DNA of 5,319 nt, taken from positions 1-5,319 of the forward strand of contig JAOPWI010000253.1 of NCBI GenBank assembly GCA_025965755.1, written 5' to 3'. The stretch is from Frankiales bacterium (GTDB taxonomy: Bacteria; Actinomycetota; Actinomycetes; Mycobacteriales; SCTD01). The notes under the pieces were generated by a model. The model ran no database searches. It was not told where the DNA came from and was given only the letters and a program-made list of their open reading frames with translations. The position numbers and the translations under genes were made by a program. Below are positions 1 through 5,319 of the stretch, piece after piece. Position 1 is the stretch's first letter. Each line of letters starts with the position of its first letter.

Positions 1-174
1 CGTGCGCCGAGCGGACTGGCGGGCCGGCCCGCACGAGCGGGACGGCGCCGGTCGGGTCCGAGGCGGTGTGCGGGGGGTCCGCGGGCCGTTGCTGTGACGG
101 TGGCGGTTTGAGCGGGTCGCGGCACGAGTGATGCGCGGTTGCGGGTGACGTTGGGGACGTTCGCCGACTAACGG
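1..174. other. Left-edge stretch without a supportable gene
   Basis: All three plus-strand frames close early, with the first stop codons at about 95-97, 106-108 and 127-129, and none of the short peptides looks like a known domain. The minus strand is open here, but only through arginine/proline-rich sequence typical of antisense GC-rich DNA. The plus frame ending at 95-97 could be the last 31 codons of a gene entering from the left, but nothing identifies it. Bases 100-172 are less GC-rich than their surroundings and contain GACGTT twice, at 147-152 and 156-161, which would suit a promoter region. No convincing -35/-10 pair can be named. Confidence 0.5.
19..32. repeat. 14-bp perfect palindrome GCGGGCC/GGCCCGC
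   Basis: The two 7-base halves are exact reverse complements with no spacer. A second small stem follows and overlaps it: CCCGC at 28-32 pairs with GCGGG at 37-41 around the tetraloop ACGA. The two structures would compete for the same arm. If a gene ends just left of or inside the window, this could be its terminator region. In sequence this rich in G and C, such palindromes also occur by chance. Confidence 0.4.
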
Positions 175-199
175 GTGGACCGGGGGTCGGGGCGGGGGG
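173..199 (+). promoter_or_regulatory. Candidate G-quadruplex motif
   Basis: The plus strand carries four G-runs of 3, 5, 4 and 6 bases at 173-175, 182-186, 189-192 and 194-199, separated by loops of 6, 2 and 1 bases. This satisfies the usual pattern of four tracts of at least three G with loops of 1-7. It lies about 250 bases before the patatin gene start and covers the possible GTG start of the small frame at 175. Whether it folds, and whether it matters for transcription or translation, cannot be told from the sequence. Confidence 0.4.
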
Positions 200-456
200 A
201 CTGGCTCGCACGGGCGCGCCGGGCGTACGAGTCGGAGCACTCGCCGGGCGGGTCGTTCTACGACGCGTGGGTCCGGGCGGCAGTCCGGAGCCTGTTCTCG
301 GGGGACGACGCGGGGTGCGTCCGGGCGGCGTCGGAGCGGGCCGGGCAGGAGCCGCGCCCCTCGGCGGGCCGCGAGGCCGGCCTTCCGGAGGGCGCCAAAC
401 CCCGTCGCCGGCTCCGGTTCGCGCGTACCGTCCACGGCTCTGGAGGCGAGCCATGA
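175..456 (+). CDS. Doubtful small ORF overlapping the patatin start
   Basis: This 93-residue frame begins at a GTG six bases after an in-frame TAA (169-171), and its TGA overlaps the next gene's ATG as ATGA at 453-456, the arrangement of translationally coupled genes. Residues 10 to about 57 look protein-like, with aromatic and acidic residues in a helix-compatible pattern and almost every codon ending in G or C. After about residue 60 it becomes arginine/proline/glycine-rich and codons such as AAA, CTT and TCT appear, as in noncoding DNA. No domain is recognised and no Shine-Dalgarno stands close to the GTG; the nearest G-rich run, 153-157, is about 17 bases upstream. It may be a real small protein, a decayed gene remnant, or chance. 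Confidence 0.22.
   Translation: MDRGSGRGDWLARARRAYESEHSPGGSFYDAWVRAAVRSLFSGDDAGCVRAASERAGQEPRPSAGREAGLPEGAKPRRRLRFARTVHGSGGEP
442..446 (+). promoter_or_regulatory. Ribosome binding site deciding the patatin start
   Basis: GGAGG lies six bases before the ATG at 453. It fixes that ATG as the start rather than the in-frame GTG at 267, whose extra 62 residues would be low-complexity Gly/Pro/Arg sequence ahead of the conserved patatin N-terminus. A TAnnnT-type -10 candidate, TACCGT at 426-431, lies just upstream and would give a leader of about 15 bases, but no matching -35 is visible, so the promoter part is only a suggestion. Confidence 0.8.
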
Positions 457-2858
457 GTCGTGCGGCGACCGAGGTCCGACTGGCGATCGTCATGAACGGC
501 GGCGTGAGCCTCGCCGTCTGGATGGGCGGCGTCACCCACGAGATCGACCTGCTGCGCAGGGCGTCCGCCGTGCCCCGGGGCGCGACCCGGGAGGACACCG
601 TGCCGGCGGTGCCGGCGTATGACCGCGACGTGTTCTGGCGGTGGGTCGAGCTGTGCCGGGAGCACGCCGTCGGACGGGTCGCCGTCGACGTGGTCGCGGG
701 GACGAGCGCCGGCGGGCTGAACGGCACCCTGCTGGCGAGCGCGGTGGCCGCCGGCGCCCCGCTGGACACGCCGGACGGCACGGACGGCCCGTGGCTGCGC
801 GGCATGTGGGAGCGGGAGGCAACCCTCGAGGAGGGACAGCTGGTCCGCCCGGGTGACGAGGTGCAGCCCAGCGTTCTCGACGGCGAGAAGTTCGCGCAGG
901 TCGTGGCCAAGGTGGTCGGCGAACTGCGCGACCGGGGGACGCCCTCGCAGGCCGAGCCGGTGACCCTGTTCGTCACCGCGACCGGCCTCGGCGCGTCCCG
1001 GCGCCACTACGCCGACGCCTTCGGCCAGCCGTTCGACGTGGCCGACCACCGGCGGCTCTACCGCTTCACCCGGCACGAGCGCGACGCCGTCGTCTTCCGT
1101 CCGGGGGACGGTGAGCCGTCGGACGGCTGGTGGGACAGCGGCACGTTCGATGACTTCGCCGGCGCGACCGCCGTCGCCGCGCTGACCAACGCCGCGCGCG
1201 CCTCCGCGTCGTTCCCGTTCTCCTTCTCGCCGGTCCGGGAGAGCGCGGCGCTGGCGGCGCGACGGCTCCTGCCGCCGGCCACGGTCGAGCCGCAGGGCGG
1301 CCGGTGGCTGGTCGACGGCGGCATCCTGGACAACGCGCCGTTCCAGCCGGTCCTGGACGCCGTGGCCCGTCGGCCGCTGCGCGGCCCGGTGCGCCGGCTC
1401 GTCGTCAACGTCGTGCCGTCGGCCGGCACGGTCGGCCAGCAGGCCCAGACGGACGGTGACCTGCCGGACTGGACGTCGATCGGCGGCGCGGTGGTGGGCT
1501 TTCCGCGCGAGACCGACCAGCGCGACGACGTGGAGCGCACCGAGCAACTGCTCGCCCGCGGTGAGGGCGTGGCGGCAGCGCCCGAGGCGCTGTTCGCCGA
1601 GGCGGTCGACGGGAGCGTCCGGCTCGACGCCGCCGCGGAGCAGCTGCTGCTGCAGTACCGCCGCGCGCGCGTGGTCGGCGGGCTGCTCGACCTGCGTCGT
1701 GACCTGACCCGGACCGCCGCCGGGCTGGTGACCCGGCTCGACCCCGGCCGGGTGGGGGACGCCGATGCGCTCCTGCTGCAGGCCCCGGGTTGGGTGCCCG
1801 CGGGTCCGGCGGCCTTCGACGCGTACGACACGCCGCGGTGGCAGTGGGGTCTCGGCGCGGCGGAGCGCGTGCTGCGCCTGCAGCTGCGCGACCTGCGCCG
1901 CCGGCTGGACGCGGGCGGGGCCGACGCGGACCGGCTGGCGCGAGCGGTGTCCGCAGTCGGTGTCCAGCTCAGCCGGGTCGAGGCGGTGCGCGACGACGTC
2001 GCCCGGCAGGTGCGCAGGCAGCCACCGGAGCAGTTCCACGACGACGCGCTGACCAGCTGGCTGACCGACGTCTTCACCACCCGGCGTGTGGGTGAGGCGC
2101 TCGGCCGCTGCGTCCGGCTGGGGGCGGACGGCTATGCCGCCGCCACGGGCAGCGTGTCCGCCGCCGACGCGGTGCGGCGAGCGCTGCAGGTCGAGGTGTG
2201 CAGCCAGGCGTTCACCGCGTACGCGCCGTTCGACCGCACCGCGCCGTTCGAGCTGCTGCGCATCGGTCCCGACGTGGAGACGCCGCTGGTGGACGACTCC
2301 CCGCAGGCGGTGGCCGTCGCGCGTGAGCAGGGGGATCACAAGCTCTACGGCACCCGCCTGAAGCACTTCGCGGCCTTCGGCCGGAGGCAGTGGCGGCGCT
2401 GGGACTGGGCCTGCGGCCGGCTGGACGCCCAGGTGCACATCGCCCGCGCGCTGGCCGCCGGGCGCGACCTTGATCCGGTCGCCCTGGCCGCGGCCCGGAC
2501 GTCGGCCGACAGCTGGCTGCGTCAGACGCAGCAGCTCACCCTCGCGCAGGAGCTCGGAGCCGGCGGCGACGGCGCGGACTTCCGCAGGCGCCGCGAGGAG
2601 GTCTGGACCAAGACCGACGCCGCCCTGGTCGCGGAGCTCAGGGACGACCCGGCCGGCAACGAGCTGGTGCTGCGCCTCGTCGACGCCACCATGCGCGCGC
2701 TGCCGCACGACGCGGCGCTCGGCCGGCCCGGCTATCTGCTCAACTCGCTGCTGGCCCGCCGGCCGAAGCGGCGCTTTCCGCCGGTGTGGGCGGTGCCCGC
2801 GCGGGTCGTCGCGCGGCGCGTCTGGCTCCGGCGGATCGGGAGGTTCGGCCAGCCCTGA
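453..2858 (+). CDS. Patatin-like phospholipase-family protein with DUF3376-type C-terminus
   Basis: This 801-residue protein belongs to the bacterial patatin-related family (TIGR03607 type). Patatin folds are Ser-Asp lipid acyl hydrolases; the substrate and role of this subfamily are not established. The N-terminus opens directly with the glycine-rich oxyanion-hole segment NGGVSLAVWMGG (residues 15-26). The nucleophile elbow GTSAGG follows at 83-88 (Ser85), and the dyad aspartate is in VDGG (Asp288). Conserved blocks VTATGLGAS (174-182) and ASASFPFSFSP (about 250-260) lie between them. The C-terminal half carries the family's late signature, KLYG at 630-633 and WRRWDWACGRLDAQ at 647-660. There is no signal peptide or membrane helix, so the protein is probably cytoplasmic, though the Arg-rich tail could touch membranes. 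Both catalytic residues are present, so activity is expected. The family assignment is from recalled motifs, not from a search. Confidence 0.93.
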   Translation: MSRAATEVRLAIVMNGGVSLAVWMGGVTHEIDLLRRASAVPRGATREDTVPAVPAYDRDVFWRWVELCREHAVGRVAVDVVAGTSAGGLNGTLLASAVAAGAPLDTPDGTDGPWLRGMWEREATLEEGQLVRPGDEVQPSVLDGEKFAQVVAKVVGELRDRGTPSQAEPVTLFVTATGLGASRRHYADAFGQPFDVADHRRLYRFTRHERDAVVFRPGDGEPSDGWWDSGTFDDFAGATAVAALTNAARASASFPFSFSPVRESAALAARRLLPPATVEPQGGRWLVDGGILDNAPFQPVLDAVARRPLRGPVRRLVVNVVPSAGTVGQQAQTDGDLPDWTSIGGAVVGFPRETDQRDDVERTEQLLARGEGVAAAPEALFAEAVDGSVRLDAAAEQLLLQYRRARVVGGLLDLRRDLTRTAAGLVTRLDPGRVGDADALLLQAPGWVPAGPAAFDAYDTPRWQWGLGAAERVLRLQLRDLRRRLDAGGADADRLARAVSAVGVQLSRVEAVRDDVARQVRRQPPEQFHDDALTSWLTDVFTTRRVGEALGRCVRLGADGYAAATGSVSAADAVRRALQVEVCSQAFTAYAPFDRTAPFELLRIGPDVETPLVDDSPQAVAVAREQGDHKLYGTRLKHFAAFGRRQWRRWDWACGRLDAQVHIARALAAGRDLDPVALAAARTSADSWLRQTQQLTLAQELGAGGDGADFRRRREEVWTKTDAALVAELRDDPAGNELVLRLVDATMRALPHDAALGRPGYLLNSLLARRPKRRFPPVWAVPARVVARRVWLRRIGRFGQP

Positions 2859-2877
2859 ACGGCCGGCCCGGTCAGGG

Positions 2878-2908
2878 GCACCCGCCGGCCGCCGCGAGCG
2901 GCGGGTGC
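2878..2908. terminator. Hairpin terminator between convergent genes
   Basis: GCACCCGCCG (2878-2887) is exactly complementary to CGGCGGGTGC (2899-2908), giving a 10-bp GC-rich stem with an 11-base loop. It starts 20 bases after the patatin stop and ends 23 bases beyond the PsiE-family stop, so it can serve both converging transcripts. There is no U-tract on either strand, as is common for intrinsic terminators of high-GC actinobacteria; it could also act mainly as a 3'-end stabiliser. Confidence 0.7.
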
Positions 2909-2922
2909 TGCACCGCCCGTCC

Positions 2923-2936
2923 GTCAGGCGTCAGGC
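2923..2936. repeat. Tandem heptamer GTCAGGC x2 across a stop codon
   Basis: GTCAGGC occurs twice head to tail. The second copy contains the TGA stop of the PsiE-family gene (2931-2933 on the minus strand). The first copy places another TGA seven bases further on in a different frame. It looks like a small slippage duplication at the gene's end with little effect on the protein. Confidence 0.6.
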
Positions 2937-3428
2937 GGTGCGGTCCGCTGCGCCGGAGTTCTCCGCCGGCTCGTTCTCCTTGACGCGCAGGAGGACCGCC
3001 GCCACCGACAGCGCCAGGACGAGCCCGCCGAGCACGCCGATCTCGGCGAGCGCGCGGGCGAACTCCGCTCCCTCGCCGAGGTAGTCGTTCGCCGCCTTCA
3101 CGGACAGCACGATGATCTCCTTGATGGCGGTGAGGATGCCGGCGATCAGGAACGGCTCGGCGACGATCTGCCGCTCCTTCAGCGTGGTCCGCACGGCGTA
3201 CAGCAGCTCGACGAAGATGAAGACGAGCAGCAGCGAGTCGAGCACCTCGATCATCGCGTCCGGCTCGTCGGAGGTGGCGCTCTGCACCGTGGAGATGGCT
3301 GCGTGCACCAGCACCACCAGAGCGCTGGCGGCCAGCAGCACCGCGATGGACACGTAGATGACGTCCTCGACGATGACCAGCAGGCGGTCGCCGATCTGGA
3401 CGCGGGACGGTGTGCGCTCGTCGGCCAT
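2931..3428 (-). CDS. PsiE-family four-helix membrane protein
   Basis: This 165-residue protein matches the PsiE family (phosphate-starvation-inducible E; PF06146), small integral membrane proteins of unknown biochemical role. Four hydrophobic segments lie at about 23-45, 60-78, 89-110 and 127-147. The family-typical stretch is FVELLYAVR (72-80), then an acidic EPFL (91-94) and AIKEIIVLSV (101-110), with Glu74 and Lys103-Glu104 in or next to membrane segments. The short N-terminus and the charged C-terminal tail are hydrophilic. The ATG at 3428 is chosen because it precedes the first helix by a normal distance; the frame stays open upstream only as antisense of the neighbouring hydrolase. No Shine-Dalgarno is visible before it, so translation may be leaderless. 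Phosphate control is known for the E. coli relative but no Pho-box-like repeat is seen here. Confidence 0.87.
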   Translation of the reverse strand: MADERTPSRVQIGDRLLVIVEDVIYVSIAVLLAASALVVLVHAAISTVQSATSDEPDAMIEVLDSLLLVFIFVELLYAVRTTLKERQIVAEPFLIAGILTAIKEIIVLSVKAANDYLGEGAEFARALAEIGVLGGLVLALSVAAVLLRVKENEPAENSGAADRTA

Positions 3429-3512
3429 GCATCGATGGTGGCGCACCGGTCCCCGCCGCGCGAGCGGTACTGGCAGGCTGCGCCTCCTCACCCCCTGCCC
3501 GCAGGAGCGCCC
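3429..3512. promoter_or_regulatory. Divergent promoter region, PsiE-family gene / hydrolase
   Basis: These 84 bases separate two diverging starts and must hold both promoters unless one lies in a neighbouring gene. A small AT-rich spot next to the minus-strand start holds the overlapping palindromes ATGCAT (3427-3432) and ATCGAT (3431-3436). On the plus strand, TACTGG at 3468-3473 is the best -10-like candidate and would place a transcript start near 3480. No clear -35 element, operator or Pho box is visible on either strand. Confidence 0.5.
3480..3510 (+). promoter_or_regulatory. Hairpin masking the hydrolase Shine-Dalgarno
   Basis: The ribosome binding site AGGAG (3503-3507), five bases before the ATG at 3513, is exactly complementary to CTCCT at 3484-3488. 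Outside this, GCG (3480-3482) pairs with CGC (3508-3510), leaving C3483 bulged, for a total of 8 bp around a 14-base loop. If the transcript includes both arms, the binding site would be partly hidden in the leader. The pairing is seen in the sequence; any regulatory role is inferred. Confidence 0.45.
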
Positions 3513-4220
3513 ATGCCGTCGACCATCGTCCCGGGCGCGGCCAGCGCGCCGGAACTCCAGGCCTACCTCGCCGTGCCCGCGGTCGGCGCGGGCCCCTGGC
3601 CGGGCGTCGTGGTGCTGCACGAGGCGTTCGGGCTCACCGACGACACCCGCCAGCAGGCCGACCGGCTGGCGGCGGCCGGCTACCTGGCGCTGGCACCCGA
3701 CCTGTTCACCGCGGGCGGAGCGCTGCGCTGCCTGCGGTCGACCTTCGCCGCGCTCCACTCGGGGCGCGGAGACGCGTACGGCGACATCGAGGCGAGCCGG
3801 GCGCTGCTGGCCGGGCGGGAGGACTGCACCGGCATGGTGGGCGTGATCGGCTTCTGCCTGGGCGGCGGCTTCGCGCTCATGGTGGCCGGGCGCGGCTTCG
3901 ACGCCTCCGCGCCGAACTACGGCCCGCTGCCCCAGGACCCCGCCGAGGTGCTGCGCGGCGCCTGCCCGGTGGTGGCCAGCTACGGGCGGCGCGACCTGGG
4001 GCTGCGCGGCGCGGCGGCGCGGTTGGAGCAGGTGCTCACGCAGGTGGGCGTCGAGCACGACGTCCACGAGTACCCCGACGCCGGCCACTCGTTCCTGAAC
4101 CGGCACAACGCCGGCGTGCTGTCCGCGATCGAGCGGGTGGCCGGCTTCAGCTACCACCAGCCGTCGGCGGAGCACGCCTGGGCGCGCGTGCTGCGGTTCT
4201 TCGACACCCACCTGCGCTGA
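3513..4220 (+). CDS. Dienelactone hydrolase family protein
   Basis: This 235-residue alpha/beta hydrolase is of normal length for the dienelactone hydrolase family (PF01738), whose classic member opens the lactone ring of dienelactones in chlorocatechol breakdown. The core begins with GVVVLHEAFGL (31-41), where Glu37 is the glutamate that holds the cysteine in its resting state. The nucleophile elbow GFCLGGG (113-119) carries Cys115, the acid is Asp161 in YGRRD, and the base is His192 in DAGHSF (189-194). This is the Cys-Asp-His set of dienelactone hydrolases rather than a serine esterase. There is no signal peptide, so it should be cytoplasmic. The ATG follows AGGAG at 3503-3507. No chlorocatechol genes are nearby, so the true substrate may be another small ester or lactone. 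Confidence 0.93.
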   Translation: MPSTIVPGAASAPELQAYLAVPAVGAGPWPGVVVLHEAFGLTDDTRQQADRLAAAGYLALAPDLFTAGGALRCLRSTFAALHSGRGDAYGDIEASRALLAGREDCTGMVGVIGFCLGGGFALMVAGRGFDASAPNYGPLPQDPAEVLRGACPVVASYGRRDLGLRGAAARLEQVLTQVGVEHDVHEYPDAGHSFLNRHNAGVLSAIERVAGFSYHQPSAEHAWARVLRFFDTHLR

Positions 4221-4271
4221 GCGGTCCGGTGGCTGGGGGGGTACGACGGCTGACGGGGCGCGACGGGTGGT
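4221..4271. other. Convergent intergenic gap with a G7 run
   Basis: These 51 bases separate the stop of the hydrolase from the stop of the minus-strand propeller gene. A run of seven G occupies 4235-4241. CGGCTGACGG at 4247-4256 is the exact reverse complement of CCGTCAGCCG at 4322-4331 inside the neighbouring gene, but the 65-base spacer makes it a poor terminator. No compact terminator hairpin is visible. Confidence 0.5.
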
Positions 4272-5319
4272 TCAGGGCGACCCGGTGCGGGAGACGACGG
4301 CGCTCCGCGTCCGGCTGAGGACCGTCAGCCGCCCGTTCACCGCCACCGCGGCCTGCACGTCGTGGCCGGTCGGCGTGGCGTACCCGCCCCGGAAGCTGGT
4401 GCTGCCCTTGCTGCCCTGGGCGACGTAGCCGCGGGCGCTGGCGTCGGTCTCCGTGCCGGTGGTCCAGCTCACGAACGAGCTGCCGGAGCTGGCGCCGACG
4501 CGGGGGCGGTCGCCGCCGACGAGGAACTGGTGGCTGCGGAACGCGCCGGACGCGTTGTCGGCCTCCACGATCCGGCCGTCGCGAACCCAGGCCAGCAACG
4601 TCGCGCCCCGGCGCAGCACGTCGGGCGCGCCGTTCTGCTCGCCCTGCGTCGACAGCGCCCGGGCGTTGCGCAACGCTCCGCCGGTGCTGGTCGCCACCCA
4701 CAGGTCGGACGGGCCGGGCCGCGCCGGCTGGCTCTGCCGCCGCCAGGCCAGCACCATCCCGTGGGCGTCCACCGAGATCGAGGCCTCCGTGTCGGCCACG
4801 TCGGTCGCGGTCGAGGTGAGCCGGGTGCGCCCCTGGGCGGCGCCGAAGGTGCGCGCGGTGAACAGCTGCGCATGGGCGAACTCGCCTCCCGGACCGACCT
4901 GCTCGTCCCAGACGGCCCACCACCTGCCGCCGTGCGCGCCGACGTCGGCGCTCGGCACCGTCGTGCCCAGCGGGTGGGACAGGGTCGTCACCGGCCAGAA
5001 GTGGCCGCTGTGGTCGCGCTTGGTGATGCGCACCCGGTCGGGCTGGTCGGCGTCGGAGAAGCTGAGGAACACCAGGTAGGTCGACACCTCGTCCGCCGCC
5101 ACGGCGAGCGGCACGCCGCGGTACGGGGTGGCCACCCGCGTCCAGCCCTGGCTGCCGCCCTGGACGTAGTGGATCGCGTCGCCGCAGGTCTCGCTGTTGA
5201 AGCTGACGAAGCCGCGGATGGCGCCCGCGGCGTACACCGCGTCGGTGCCGCCGCCGGCCCCGCCTCCGGCCCGGGCGCAGGTCGGGGCGGCGACCGTGCG
5301 CTCCGGCGCGAACCGCGGC
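4272..5319 (-). CDS. Partial protein with beta-propeller-like repeats, probably exported
   Basis: The frame is open to the right edge and ends at TGA 4274-4272, giving the C-terminal 348 residues; the start lies outside. The GTG at 5237 is unlikely to be the true start because the frame continues through a plausible protein with a GGGAGGG linker (5247-5267). No family is recognised. About six repeats of 41-56 residues are visible, each with a hydrophobic strand ending in an aromatic or Ser. Numbered from the GTG codon, examples are YLVFLSF (54-60), WWAVW (106-110), MVLAW (161-165), LLAW (214-217), FVSW (255-258) and LTVLSR (304-309). This resembles WD40 or sialidase-type propellers. Two cysteines only, 31 residues apart at the start of the visible part, could form a disulfide, and the Ser/Thr/Gly-rich character suits a secreted protein. 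Catalytic residues cannot be assigned. Confidence 0.82.
   Translation of the reverse strand, partial: PRFAPERTVAAPTCARAGGGAGGGTDAVYAAGAIRGFVSFNSETCGDAIHYVQGGSQGWTRVATPYRGVPLAVAADEVSTYLVFLSFSDADQPDRVRITKRDHSGHFWPVTTLSHPLGTTVPSADVGAHGGRWWAVWDEQVGPGGEFAHAQLFTARTFGAAQGRTRLTSTATDVADTEASISVDAHGMVLAWRRQSQPARPGPSDLWVATSTGGALRNARALSTQGEQNGAPDVLRRGATLLAWVRDGRIVEADNASGAFRSHQFLVGGDRPRVGASSGSSFVSWTTGTETDASARGYVAQGSKGSTSFRGGYATPTGHDVQAAVAVNGRLTVLSRTRSAVVSRTGSP

Noticed and set aside
267..452. Longer N-terminus for the patatin protein from GTG 267
   Set aside because: The added 62 residues are low-complexity Gly/Pro/Arg, and a good GGAGG sits six bases before ATG 453, right ahead of the conserved oxyanion segment.
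258..2708. An 816-codon open frame on the minus strand through the whole patatin gene
   Set aside because: It is the antisense shadow expected where codons nearly all end in G or C. Its product is Arg/Gly/Pro/His-rich with no domain, while the plus strand encodes clear catalytic motifs.
453..2858. The patatin protein as a CapV-like effector of an anti-phage (CBASS) system
   Set aside because: There is no nucleotidyltransferase or other defence gene beside it, and its C-terminal signature fits the DUF3376 type rather than compact CapV proteins.
3480..3510. The hydrolase leader as a riboswitch
   Set aside because: Only one short hairpin fits in the 84-base gap; no known ligand-binding architecture is recognisable.
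3303..3512. In-frame extension of the dienelactone hydrolase to 3303
   Set aside because: It would overlap the start of the PsiE-family gene and adds His/Gln-rich sequence. ATG 3513 has an AGGAG at proper distance and gives the normal family length.
3429..4211. Upstream extension of the PsiE-family frame to 4211 on the minus strand
   Set aside because: It runs antisense through the dienelactone hydrolase and would put about 260 compositionally odd residues ahead of a family that normally starts just before the first helix.
4147..4923. 258-codon minus-strand frame overlapping the propeller gene
   Set aside because: It is an out-of-frame shadow, extremely Arg-rich, and overlaps both the hydrolase end and the repeat-bearing frame.

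Overview
This is a very GC-rich window (well over 70% G+C by eye). The codons of the recognisable genes end almost always in G or C, and the gene families point to an actinobacterium. A soil or rock lineage such as the Geodermatophilaceae would fit, but that placement is a guess from composition and gene content, not from a marker gene.

Layout: bases 1-452 hold no gene I can name. They contain a 14-bp palindrome, a dense G-tract motif and one doubtful small reading frame whose stop overlaps the next start as ATGA. From 453 to 2858 (+) lies an 801-residue patatin-like protein of the two-part bacterial type (N-terminal patatin lipase core, C-terminal DUF3376-type region) with its Ser-Asp dyad intact. 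It converges on a gene read from 3428 down to 2931 (-), a four-helix membrane protein of the PsiE family. A strong 10-bp hairpin at 2878-2908 sits between the two stops. From 3513 to 4220 (+), divergent from the PsiE gene across 84 bases, is a dienelactone-hydrolase-family enzyme with its full catalytic set. Its Shine-Dalgarno can pair with a complementary CTCCT just upstream. A 51-base gap separates it from a convergent gene (- strand, stop at 4272) that runs off the right edge. That gene encodes the C-terminal 348 residues of a protein with about six beta-propeller-like repeats.

The genes alternate in strand (+, -, +, -), so no operon is visible, apart from the doubtful small frame ahead of the patatin gene. 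Nothing in the sequence shows that these products work in one pathway. A link between a lipid hydrolase and a PsiE protein in phosphate-limited membrane remodelling can be imagined, but no Pho-box-like repeat is visible. There are no tRNAs, rRNAs, insertion sequences, CRISPR repeats or phage genes. I see no convincing new multi-gene system. The most useful leads are the uncharacterised patatin/DUF3376 protein with its overlapping upstream frame, the SD-masking hairpin, and the unclassified propeller protein.
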